Shown here in pieces: positions 1 through 6,005 of a stretch of DNA of 8,268 bases (position 1 is the first letter of the stretch; every line of letters begins with the position of its first letter). Source of the stretch: Burkholderiales bacterium (GTDB lineage: Bacteria > Pseudomonadota > Gammaproteobacteria > Burkholderiales > Usitatibacteraceae); NCBI GenBank assembly GCA_017880705.1, contig JADGRS010000125.1, positions 1-8,268 of the forward strand, read 5' to 3'. Position numbers and translations under genes: made by a program. The notes beneath the pieces are model-generated. The model had not been told where the DNA came from, searched no databases, and saw only the letters and a program-made list of their open reading frames with translations.

Positions 1-1097
1 TGGCCGACGACCCCACGCGCATTGCCCTGATGCCTTTCAGCGTGATCCCGCGCCCCGCGGATCTTCCCATCGCGCGCATGAAGGAGGCGGAGGCGATCGC
101 CGCGTTGTCGAAGCGCGCCGACGATGCCGCCAGGGCCGATCTCTTCTCGGGCGCGGTTCTCGTGGCGCGCGACGGAAAGGTGCTGCTCGAGCGCGCGTGG
201 GGCTTCGCGGATCGCGTGAGGCTCGCGATGGCGAGCCCGAGCACGAAATTCCGCCTGGGCTCGATGAACAAGATGTTCACCGCGGTGGCGATCCTGCAGC
301 TCGTCGATGCGGGCAAGGTGGCGCTCGCCGATCCGATCGCAAGATATCTTCCCGACTATCCCAACCGGGAGCTCGCGGCGAAGGTCACCGTGCGCGACCT
401 GCTGACGCACACCGCAGGGATGGGCGACATCTTCGGGCCGGAATTCTTCCAGAAGCGCCTGACGCTGAAGGAGCACGCGGACTACGTGAAGCTCTACGGC
501 GCGCGCGAGCAGGAAGCGGGCGCCGGCACCTTCCACTACTCGAACTACGGCTACATCCTTCTCGGGTCGATCATCGAGAAGGCGAGCGCGATGTCGTACT
601 ACGACTACGTGCAGAAGAACGTGTTCGAGCCCGCGGGCATGGCCTCGACGGGCTCGCTTCCCGAGAACGTGCCCGTGGTGAATCGCGCGCGCGGCTACAT
701 GCGCCGGCAGGGGCAGTGGGTATCGAACGCGGGAACGCTGCCGTGGAGGGGAACCGCGGCAGGAGGCGGCTATTCCACCGTCGGCGATCTCTACCGGTTC
801 GCGACCGCCCTCTCGTCGGGCAAGCTCCTCTCCAAGGCGATGCTCGCCGAGGCGACGCGCGCCCAGGCGACGCCGCCGGTGTACGGATACGGCTTCTTCC
901 TTCAAGGCGAAGGCACGCTCCAGCACTACGGCCACAACGGCGGCGCGCCGGGAATGAACGCCGAGCTGCGCATCTACCCCCAGCTCGGCTACGTGATCGT
1001 GTCGCTGAGCAACGTCGATCCTCCGGGCGCCACGCGCATGGCGGACTTCATCGAGGCGAGGATGCCCGTCACGGACGCGAAGGCCGAGCGGCCCTGA
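1..1097 (+). CDS. Serine hydrolase, class C beta-lactamase/DD-peptidase fold (5' end outside window)
   Basis: Serine hydrolase of the Pfam Beta-lactamase family (class C beta-lactamase, esterase EstB and D-aminopeptidase relatives). The frame is open from base 3. The first ATG, at base 30, has no ribosome binding site and the residues before it (ADDPTRIAL) read as protein, so the true start probably lies upstream. Numbering from that ATG gives 355 residues. All three active-site motifs are present: SxxK as S78-M-N-K81 (nucleophile and general base), YxN as Y170-S-N172, and a third motif H302-N-G304. Other family landmarks are LLTHTAGMGD near 124-133 and AAGGGYSTVGDLYRF near 243-257. Such enzymes act on ester or amide bonds of peptides, cyclic amides or small esters, often in the periplasm; any signal peptide would lie off the left edge. 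The gene converges with the acetyltransferase, with 16 bp between stop codons. The fold assignment is secure; the substrate is unknown and beta-lactam resistance should not be assumed. Confidence 0.9.
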   Translation, partial: ADDPTRIALMPFSVIPRPADLPIARMKEAEAIAALSKRADDAARADLFSGAVLVARDGKVLLERAWGFADRVRLAMASPSTKFRLGSMNKMFTAVAILQLVDAGKVALADPIARYLPDYPNRELAAKVTVRDLLTHTAGMGDIFGPEFFQKRLTLKEHADYVKLYGAREQEAGAGTFHYSNYGYILLGSIIEKASAMSYYDYVQKNVFEPAGMASTGSLPENVPVVNRARGYMRRQGQWVSNAGTLPWRGTAAGGGYSTVGDLYRFATALSSGKLLSKAMLAEATRAQATPPVYGYGFFLQGEGTLQHYGHNGGAPGMNAELRIYPQLGYVIVSLSNVDPPGATRMADFIEARMPVTDAKAERP

Positions 1098-1113
1098 GCC
1101 CGCGCGCGGCGTC

Positions 1114-1569
1114 TCAATCCGCCGGCTTGGGCAACAGCACGTAGCGAAGGAATCCGCTGTGGGGCGTGTACTTGTCGTACAGCGCTCGCGCCCGGTAGTT
1201 GTTCTCCCTCGTGTTCCAGTACAGGCGCGACCATCCCTGCGCCGCGGTCTCCGCGACGAGCCAATCGATGAGCGCCTTGCCGACGCCGCCTCCGCGCATC
1301 GCGGGATCGACGAAGAGATCCTGCAGGTAGCAGACCGGCGCGAGCGAGCCCGTGCTCTCGTGCAGGAGATAGTTGGCGATGCCGACCACGCCCGCAGCTG
1401 CGTCCTCCGCGACGATGGCGTAGACGGGCGCCGCGGGATCCATGATCCGCGACCAGACATGACGCGTGATCGCCTCGTCCGGCTCGCGCTCGTAGAAGCG
1501 CGTGTATTGCGCGAAGAGCTCGCGCCAGCGCCGCTCGTCGCGGGCCTCGATCCTTCGTATCGTCGCCAC
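1114..1569 (-). CDS. GNAT family N-acetyltransferase
   Basis: Predicted acetyl-CoA-dependent N-acetyltransferase of 151 residues, a normal length for a single GNAT domain. I chose the GTG at 1567-1569 because a strong AAGGAGGA (complement of 1575-1582) lies 5 nt upstream, and translation then begins [12 protein letters not shown], a typical GNAT first strand. Upstream in-frame codons would run into the divergent gene. GNAT motif A is clear: the strand [10 protein letters not shown] (80-89) followed by the pyrophosphate-binding loop R92-G-G-G-V-G-K98. Motif B is also recognisable: [18 protein letters not shown] (116-133), with the tyrosine (Y131) usually near the CoA thiol. The C-terminal [10 protein letters not shown] is a common closing strand. 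The protein is probably cytoplasmic, with no signal peptide or membrane segment. It is divergent from the persulfide dioxygenase gene (67 bp between starts) and convergent with the serine hydrolase. Small amines, amino acids or protein N-termini are possible acceptors; the sequence does not decide between them. Confidence 0.88.
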   Translation of the reverse strand: MATIRRIEARDERRWRELFAQYTRFYEREPDEAITRHVWSRIMDPAAPVYAIVAEDAAAGVVGIANYLLHESTGSLAPVCYLQDLFVDPAMRGGGVGKALIDWLVAETAAQGWSRLYWNTRENNYRARALYDKYTPHSGFLRYVLLPKPAD

Positions 1570-1636
1570 GGTCGTCCTCCTTCCGAATCCGGAGTGTACG
1601 ATCAGGCCTGGTGATGGCGAAAGAGACACCAGCGTG
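1570..1636. promoter_or_regulatory. Divergent promoter region between acetyltransferase and persulfide dioxygenase-rhodanese genes
   Basis: This 67-bp gap must carry signals for transcription in both directions unless the leaders overlap coding sequence. For the minus-strand gene a weak sigma-70-like pair is visible: TACACT (complement of 1593-1598) as the -10 and TTCGCC (complement of 1616-1621) as the -35, separated by 17 bp. A near-palindrome, ATCAGGCCTGGTGAT, spans 1601-1615 with the perfect 8-bp core CAGGCCTG at 1603-1610. It lies between the candidate hexamers, where a repressor could act. I see no convincing plus-strand promoter. The region assignment follows from gene layout; the individual boxes are inference. 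Confidence 0.35.
1575..1582 (-). promoter_or_regulatory. Ribosome binding site that fixes the GTG start of the acetyltransferase
   Basis: On the minus strand this reads AAGGAGGA, a near-perfect anti-Shine-Dalgarno match, 5 nt from the GTG at 1567-1569. No other in-frame start nearby has a comparable site, so it settles the start codon. Confidence 0.8.
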
Positions 1637-2707
1637 ATGATCTTCCGGCAACTCGCCGATCCTCCGTCGTCGACGTACACGTACCTCCTTGGCGACCGCG
1701 AGAGCGGCGAGGCGGTGCTGATCGATCCCGTGTTCGAGCAGGCGCTGCGCGACGCCGCCCTTGTGGAAGAGCTCGGCCTCAAGCTGAAGATGACGCTCGA
1801 CACCCACACGCACGCCGATCACGTGACGGGCGCGTGGCTCCTCAAGCATCGCTTGGGGAGCCAGATCGCGGTCGGCGCGGCGAGCGGGGCGGAGGGCGCC
1901 GATCGATATCTCACCGACGACGACTTCGTCACGTTCGGCGCCCATCGCCTCCACGTCCGCGCGACGCCGGGGCACACCGCCGGATGCATGACGTTCGTCC
2001 TCGACGACGAGACCCTGGCGTTCACCGGCGACTGCCTCCTCATTCGCGGCAGCGGCCGCACCGATTTCCAGCAGGGCAGCGCGCACCAGCTGTATCGCTC
2101 GGTGCACGAGCGGATCTTCACGCTTCCCGGCGACTGCCTCCTCTATCCTGCGCACGATTACCACGGCCTCACGGTCACGAGCGTCGCGGAGGAGCGGCGC
2201 TTCAACCCGCGCCTCGCGGATTCCATCGGCGAGGACGACTTCGCGGGCTACATGGAGCATCTCGGGCTTCCGCATCCGCGGCAGATCGACATCGCCGTTC
2301 CCGCGAACCTGCGCTGCGGGCGCCCTGAGGGCGCCACCGCGGAGCCCGTCGTCCAATCGTGGGCGCCGCTCACGCTCACTTTCGCCGGCGTCCACGAGAT
2401 CCAGCCCGCGGTGCTCGTGGAGCAGGGCGGATCAATCCAGGTGGTCGATGTGCGCGAAGCCGATGAATGGAATGGCCCGTTGGGGCACATCGTGAACGCG
2501 AAGCTCATTCCGCTCGGCCAGCTCGCGGCGCGCGCCGCCGAGCTCGATCGCTCGCGGCCGGTCGTGACCGCGTGCCGCTCCGGCGCGCGCTCGGCGCAGG
2601 CGGTCGCGATCCTGCAGAAGCTGGGATTCGAGAGGGTGGCAAATCTCGCCGGCGGGATGATTCGCTGGCGCGCGAGCGGCCAGCCGGCCGAGGGCGCCCG
2701 GGACTAG
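1637..2707 (+). CDS. Persulfide dioxygenase (ETHE1-type metallo-beta-lactamase fold) fused to C-terminal rhodanese
   Basis: Predicted 356-residue bifunctional sulfur enzyme. Residues 1-230 are an ETHE1-like persulfide dioxygenase: T56-H-T-H-A-D-H62 is the metal-binding loop, G112-H113-T the second ligand and F129-T-G-D132 the third. By homology to ETHE1, H57, H113 and D132 hold one non-haem iron. [14 protein letters not shown] (134-147) is a signature of this branch and not of glyoxalase II or beta-lactamases. Residues 255-350 are a rhodanese domain: [10 protein letters not shown] (269-278), then the active-site loop C313-R-S-G-A-R318, with C313 the sulfur-carrying cysteine, and NLAGGMIRW (336-344). 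The family oxidises glutathione persulfide to sulfite, while the rhodanese passes sulfane sulfur between glutathione and thiosulfate; the same domain order is known from Burkholderia phytofirmans PRF. I chose the ATG at 1637 (MIFRQL) because it matches the usual N-terminus. The ribosome binding site is weak, and GTG 1634 is an alternative start. The protein is cytoplasmic. No sulfide:quinone reductase gene is visible nearby. Confidence 0.92.
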   Translation: MIFRQLADPPSSTYTYLLGDRESGEAVLIDPVFEQALRDAALVEELGLKLKMTLDTHTHADHVTGAWLLKHRLGSQIAVGAASGAEGADRYLTDDDFVTFGAHRLHVRATPGHTAGCMTFVLDDETLAFTGDCLLIRGSGRTDFQQGSAHQLYRSVHERIFTLPGDCLLYPAHDYHGLTVTSVAEERRFNPRLADSIGEDDFAGYMEHLGLPHPRQIDIAVPANLRCGRPEGATAEPVVQSWAPLTLTFAGVHEIQPAVLVEQGGSIQVVDVREADEWNGPLGHIVNAKLIPLGQLAARAAELDRSRPVVTACRSGARSAQAVAILQKLGFERVANLAGGMIRWRASGQPAEGARD

Positions 2708-2710
2708 GTC

Positions 2711-2792
2711 GCTAATTGGTGTCAGGTACACATTTCGGCGATGAGTGCTGGCAAGCCAGCACGGGCGAAATGTGTACCTGACACCAATTAGC
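2711..2792. repeat. 82-bp palindromic element, REPIN/MITE-like, with 27-nt perfect inverted arms
   Basis: The left arm (2711-2737, beginning GCTAATTGGTGTCAGGTACA) is an exact reverse complement of the right arm (2766-2792), giving 27 uninterrupted base pairs. Inside, 2745-2752 (GTGCTGGC) pairs with 2755-2762 (GCCAGCAC) around a 2-nt AA spacer. This second hairpin is offset 4 nt from the outer register, with unpaired stretches at 2738-2744 and 2763-2765. The arms are richer in A/T than the flanks. The element fills the gap between two convergent genes: it begins 3 nt after the stop codon of the fusion gene and contains the stop codon of the exported-protein gene. Such structures are typical of non-autonomous repeats moved by REP-associated tyrosine transposases or of small MITEs. 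I see no transposase here and no obvious target duplication. Transcribed from either side it could act as a strong hairpin, though no T-tract follows. The structure is certain; the mobile identity is inferred. Confidence 0.75.
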
Positions 2793-3198
2793 TATCCGCG
2801 CAGCGGACCTCGACGCTCCCGTCCTTGCCGTGGGTGGCCAGGGGGATCGTGCTCGAGACGAAGGCCGTGCACGATTGCGGCACTGCGCCGGGACCGAGCT
2901 TGATCGCCTGGCTGACGGAGACATTCGCCGCGAGATCCTTGTCGATCGCGAAGCAGCCGGAGAGTTGGCCCGGCATGGTCGGCCTCGCCCATTTCACGCC
3001 ATAGTTGATGATGGTGTCCTTCGCAAGGACCTGGCTCGCCGAGTTGCGGATATCGATCTGGTGCTCGTCGCCGCTTCCCGCGCGCACGGTGCAGACGAGG
3101 CGTGTCAACCTTGCTTCCGCGGCGATCGCCGCGCCGTGGAGCGCGACAGCCAGGACGGAGAATCCGGCGATCTGCTTCAACGATGGCTTCCTGTTCAT
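2788..3198 (-). CDS. Small exported four-cysteine protein of unknown function
   Basis: I do not recognise this 136-residue protein. The ATG at 3196-3198 was chosen because AGGAGG (complement of 3204-3209) stands 5 nt upstream and the N-terminus then forms a good Sec signal peptide: basic MNRKPSLK, hydrophobic QIAGFSVLAVALHGAAIA, and cleavage probably near residue 27 (AIAA|EA). The mature part of about 109 residues has four cysteines (C36, C82, C110, C133), enough for two disulfides, and alternating polar/hydrophobic stretches (VCTVRAG, HQIDIRNSA, NVSVSQAIK, SVEVRC) that suggest a small beta-sandwich. It is therefore likely periplasmic or secreted. The last coding base pairs and the TAA stop lie in the right arm of the palindromic element, so the native C-terminus may have been altered by insertion. 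The gene is divergent from the cyclase operon. An upstream in-frame ATG (3300) would add 34 residues and hide the signal peptide, so I rejected it. Confidence 0.78.
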   Translation of the reverse strand: MNRKPSLKQIAGFSVLAVALHGAAIAAEARLTRLVCTVRAGSGDEHQIDIRNSASQVLAKDTIINYGVKWARPTMPGQLSGCFAIDKDLAANVSVSQAIKLGPGAVPQSCTAFVSSTIPLATHGKDGSVEVRCADS

Positions 3199-3335
3199 CG
3201 TCGCCTCCTCTTTCACAAATGACGGCGCGGGGCTGGCGCGCTTCCGCGGAATCATATCCGCAATCGCCGGCGAAAGGTCGAGGCCGGCGACGTTAGGCAT
3301 AGAATGGCGACGAGAAAAACGACGAGGAGGAAGTG
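3199..3335. promoter_or_regulatory. Divergent promoter region between exported-protein gene and cyclase operon
   Basis: This 137-bp gap separates two divergent starts. Rightward, TAGAAT at 3300-3305 is a good -10 box about 30 bp before the cyclase ATG; no clear -35 stands at 16-18 bp. Leftward, TATGAT (complement of 3251-3256) is a good -10 box, again with a poor -35, placing a start near 3244. Poor -35 boxes fit activator-dependent promoters. Between them the octamer GCCGGCGA occurs twice in direct orientation, at 3266-3273 and 3283-3290, 17 bp apart. The first copy is part of the 10-bp palindrome TCGCCGGCGA (3264-3273). These could be operator half-sites, but such G/C words are also common by chance here. 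Confidence 0.35.
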
Positions 3336-4307
3336 ATGGCGGCAGCGAAGCTCACGCGCAAGGACCTGGCCCTCGCGGCCGAGAAATACAAGAGCTGGGG
3401 CAAGTGGGGACCCGCCGACGAGATCGGCACCCTCAACAACACCACGGCCGAGGACATCGTCGCGGCCGCGCGCCTGGTGCGCAAGGGCAAGGTCATCTCG
3501 CTCGCGTTGAACTTCGACCAGCACGGCCCGCAAGGCGCGAAGAGCAAGTATCCGTCGCTCGGCCGCATCAATCCGCTGCACACGATGCTGCGCACCGGCA
3601 CCGACGCGTACTCGGGCGTGCTCGACCATCGCGGCATCCGCGCCGCCGACGACATGGTGACGATGCCGCTGCAATGCGGCACGCAGTGGGACGGCCTGGG
3701 CCACATCTTCTACGAGAACTACATGTGGAACGGCTACGACTGCCGCGAGGTGACTTCCGCGGGCGCGCAGAAGTGCGGCATCGAGAAGACCAAGGCGAAG
3801 ATGGTGGGGCGCGGTGTCTTCCTCGACGTGCCGCGCGCGCTCGGCAAGGACGTCCTCGATGACGGCCACGGCATCACCTGCGCCGAGCTCGATGCGACGG
3901 CGAAGAAGCAGGGCGTGGAAGTGAAGAAGGGCGACTTCGTCGTGGTGCGCACCGGGCAGATGGAAACGAAGCTCAAGGCGGGCAGCTGGGACGGCTATCC
4001 CGGCGGCGACGCGCCCGGCTTCGCCTTCGAGACGCTCGAGTGGGTGAAGCGCACCGAGCTCGCCGCGCTCGCGAGCGACACGTGGGGTTGCGAGGTGCGC
4101 CCCAACGAGACCGAGCCCGGCATCAACCAGCCGTGGCACTGGATCACGATCCCGATGATGGGCATGACCATGGGCGAGATCTTCTACGTGAAGGAGCTCG
4201 CCGAGGATTGCGCCGCCGACGGCGTGTACGAGTTTCTCTTCGTGGCCCCAGCCATCCCCATCACCGGCGCCGTCGGCTCGCCCACCAATCCCCTCGCGAT
4301 CAAGTAA
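3336..4307 (+). CDS. Cyclase-family protein (kynurenine formamidase-like fold, PF04199 type), atypical metal site
   Basis: A 323-residue protein of the cyclase/kynurenine formamidase-like superfamily, whose members hydrolyse amides, lactones or cyclic compounds with bound zinc or manganese. The ATG at 3336 is preferred over the adjoining GTG at 3333, with GGAGG at 3326-3330, 5 nt upstream. The N-terminal KYKSWGKWGPADEIGTLNN (17-35) is characteristic of the longer members of this family. The classical metal motif HxGTHxDxPxH appears here as Q113-C-G-T-Q117-W-D119-G-L-G-H123: the aspartate and last histidine remain, but two ligand histidines are glutamines. Later residues H268 (QPWHW) and E281 (MGEIFY) are candidates for the conserved His/Glu pair. 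GHGITCAELDA (177-187) and KKGDFVVVRTG (197-207) match common family segments. No signal peptide is seen. It is the first gene of an operon with a ThDP enzyme (8-bp gap) and a Bug binding protein. Family confidence is high; the reaction is unknown. Confidence 0.88.
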   Translation: MAAAKLTRKDLALAAEKYKSWGKWGPADEIGTLNNTTAEDIVAAARLVRKGKVISLALNFDQHGPQGAKSKYPSLGRINPLHTMLRTGTDAYSGVLDHRGIRAADDMVTMPLQCGTQWDGLGHIFYENYMWNGYDCREVTSAGAQKCGIEKTKAKMVGRGVFLDVPRALGKDVLDDGHGITCAELDATAKKQGVEVKKGDFVVVRTGQMETKLKAGSWDGYPGGDAPGFAFETLEWVKRTELAALASDTWGCEVRPNETEPGINQPWHWITIPMMGMTMGEIFYVKELAEDCAADGVYEFLFVAPAIPITGAVGSPTNPLAIK

Positions 4308-4315
4308 GGAACGCC

Positions 4316-5995
4316 ATGGCCAAGATGAGCGGCGCGCAGGCGCTCGCCGACATGCTGCAGGGGTACGGCGTGTCCCACGTGTTCATGGTGCCCGCGGTGT
4401 TGCGTCGCACGTTCGCCGAAATGGAGCGCCGCACGCAGATCCAGCGCATCCACTGCCACGGCGAGAAGGCGGCCGCGTACATGGCCGACGGCTATGCGCG
4501 CGCCTCGGGGAAGCCCGGGGTATGCATGGCGCAGGTCGTCGGCGCATTGAATCTCGCCGCGGGATTGCGCGACGCGTGGCTCGCCCATTCGCCGGTGATC
4601 GCATTCACCGGCGGGCGCGATGCGAAGACCAAGTTCCGCAAGGCCTACCAGGAAGTCGACGACGTGCCGTCCTTCGAGCCGGTGACGAAATGGAACGCGA
4701 CCGTCGACGCGGTGGAACGCATTCCCGACATGGTGCGCCAGGCGTTTCGCGCGGCGGTGAGCGGCGCTCCGGGACCGGTGCACCTGCAGTTCCGCGGCAA
4801 CGAGGGCCAGATCGACCAGGAGGAATTCGACGTCGAACCTTTCTGGGAGACTCAGTTCTCGCGAGTGCCGCCGTTTCGTCCCGAGCCCGATGCCGCGAGC
4901 GTGCGCGCGGTGCTCGCGCTGCTGCAGCAGGCGCAGAAGCCGATCTTCGTCGCGGGTGGCGGCGTGCGCGCCTCGGGTGCGGCGCGCGAGCTGGTGGCGC
5001 TCGCCGAGAAGCTCCAGATTCCCGTCGCGACGTCGCTGAACGCGAAGGACGCGATCGCGGGCGCGCATCCGCTCTCGGTCGGCGTGGTGGGCTCCTATTC
5101 GCGCGAGAGCGCCAATCGCGCGGTGGCCGCGGCCGATCTCGTGTGCTTCATCGGCACCGAGGCAGGCGGCATGACGACGCACTTCTGGGCGGTGCCGCCG
5201 GCCGGCGTCGCGGCGATCCAGATCGACATCGATCCCGAGACGCTCGGGCGCAACTATCCCTTGAAGGCGGCGATAAATGCGGACGCGAAGATCACCCTCG
5301 CGCGCCTGCTGTGGGAAGCCGACGCCTCGACCGCGGGGCGCCGCAAGCCGTGGATCGCGACGGTGCGCGGTCTCTGCGACGAATATGCGGCGAAGTATCG
5401 TGACGTGCTCGCATCGGACGCGGTGCCGATCCGACCCGAACGCATGTGCGGCGATCTTTCGCGGCACCTCCCCGACGACGCGATCGTGGTCGTCGATACG
5501 GGCCACGCCGGCATGTGGATGGGCGGCATGTTCGACGTGAAGAGCGCGCGCCAGTCGTACCTGCGCAGCGCGGGTCATCTCGGCTGGGCGTTTCCCGCGG
5601 GGCTCGGCGCGAAGTGCGCGTGCCCGGAACGGCCCGTGGTGACCTTCACCGGCGACGCGGGCTTCTGGTATCACATCGCGGAGGTCGAGACCGCGGTGCG
5701 CTGGGGCATCAACGCGGTGACCATCGTCAACAACAACGGCAGCGGCAACCAGTCCAAGCGCGGCTTCGACCGCGCCTACGGGGGCACGCAGACCGACAAG
5801 GCGCGCGAGCTGTGGACCTTCAGCGCGATGAATTTCGCGCGCCTTGCCGAAGACATGGGCGCCCTCGGCATTCGCGTCGAGAAGCCCGCGGATTTCGCGC
5901 CGGCGCTCGCGCGCGCGTTCGAAGCGAAGCGGCCCGTGGTGATCGATGTGGCGACCGACATCGAGGCGATCGCGCCTGCGCCGGTCAGCTCATGA
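4316..5995 (+). CDS. Thiamine-diphosphate-dependent enzyme, acetolactate synthase-like
   Basis: A 559-residue ThDP enzyme with the three-domain layout of acetolactate synthase, benzoylformate decarboxylase and sulfoacetaldehyde acetyltransferase. The N-terminal pyrimidine-binding domain (about 5-170) carries the catalytic glutamate E50 in CHGEKAAAYMADGYARASGKPGV. The central domain (about 195-335) shows PIFVAGGGVRASGA and a conserved IQIDIDPETLGRNYP. The C-terminal pyrophosphate-binding domain (about 375-550) has the metal-binding motif as G446-D-A-G449, ending with VNNN at 471-474. The canonical second glycine of GDG is alanine, followed by glycine. The ATG at 4316 has AAGGA at 4306-4310, overlapping the stop of the preceding gene, which suggests translational coupling. 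By family it would decarboxylate a 2-oxo acid, or condense the resulting unit with an acceptor. The length fits a full catalytic subunit, and no small regulatory subunit follows, arguing against branched-chain amino acid synthesis. Operon context suggests catabolism of a compound also handled by the cyclase-like protein. The exact substrate is unknown. Confidence 0.9.
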   Translation: MAKMSGAQALADMLQGYGVSHVFMVPAVLRRTFAEMERRTQIQRIHCHGEKAAAYMADGYARASGKPGVCMAQVVGALNLAAGLRDAWLAHSPVIAFTGGRDAKTKFRKAYQEVDDVPSFEPVTKWNATVDAVERIPDMVRQAFRAAVSGAPGPVHLQFRGNEGQIDQEEFDVEPFWETQFSRVPPFRPEPDAASVRAVLALLQQAQKPIFVAGGGVRASGAARELVALAEKLQIPVATSLNAKDAIAGAHPLSVGVVGSYSRESANRAVAAADLVCFIGTEAGGMTTHFWAVPPAGVAAIQIDIDPETLGRNYPLKAAINADAKITLARLLWEADASTAGRRKPWIATVRGLCDEYAAKYRDVLASDAVPIRPERMCGDLSRHLPDDAIVVVDTGHAGMWMGGMFDVKSARQSYLRSAGHLGWAFPAGLGAKCACPERPVVTFTGDAGFWYHIAEVETAVRWGINAVTIVNNNGSGNQSKRGFDRAYGGTQTDKARELWTFSAMNFARLAEDMGALGIRVEKPADFAPALARAFEAKRPVVIDVATDIEAIAPAPVSS

Positions 5996-6002
5996 GGAGA
6001 GG
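5994..6002 (+). promoter_or_regulatory. Ribosome binding site of the Bug/TctC gene, overlapping the upstream stop codon
   Basis: GAGGAGAGG begins inside the TGA (5993-5995) of the ThDP gene; its AGGAG core at 5995-5999 stands 6 nt before the ATG at 6006. The overlap supports coupled translation and the chosen start. Confidence 0.7.
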
Positions 6003-6005
6003 TCG

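Noticed and set aside
1098..1113. Terminator between the convergent serine hydrolase and acetyltransferase genes
   Set aside because: Only 16 bp of G/C-rich sequence with no stem-loop plus T-tract; nothing supports a discrete terminator.
197..1144. Plus-strand 315-codon frame overlapping the serine hydrolase
   Set aside because: Out-of-frame reading of a gene whose active-site motifs are intact in the correct frame; the translation is Arg-rich without motifs.
1502..1636. N-terminal extension of the persulfide dioxygenase from the ATG at 1502
   Set aside because: It overlaps the acetyltransferase start, has no ribosome binding site and adds 45 residues absent from the family; MIFRQL at 1637 is the usual start.
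989..2395. 468-codon minus-strand open frame antisense to the serine hydrolase end and persulfide dioxygenase
   Set aside because: It crosses several well-supported genes, its translation is low-complexity and rich in Arg/Ala/Gly/Glu, and it shows no domain motif. Long antisense frames are expected in such GC-rich coding DNA.
2711..2792. CRISPR repeat or tRNA-like fold
   Set aside because: There are only two arms, in inverted and not direct orientation, with no spacer series; the simple palindrome cannot fold as a cloverleaf.
3199..3300. Upstream ATG (3300) extending the exported protein by 34 residues
   Set aside because: It would bury a good signal peptide and ignore the AGGAGG 5 nt before the ATG at 3198.
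4184..5674. 496-codon minus-strand open frame antisense to the ThDP enzyme
   Set aside because: The composition is a shadow (Arg/His/Ala-rich), without a ribosome binding site or recognisable motif, while the plus strand carries a clear full-length enzyme.
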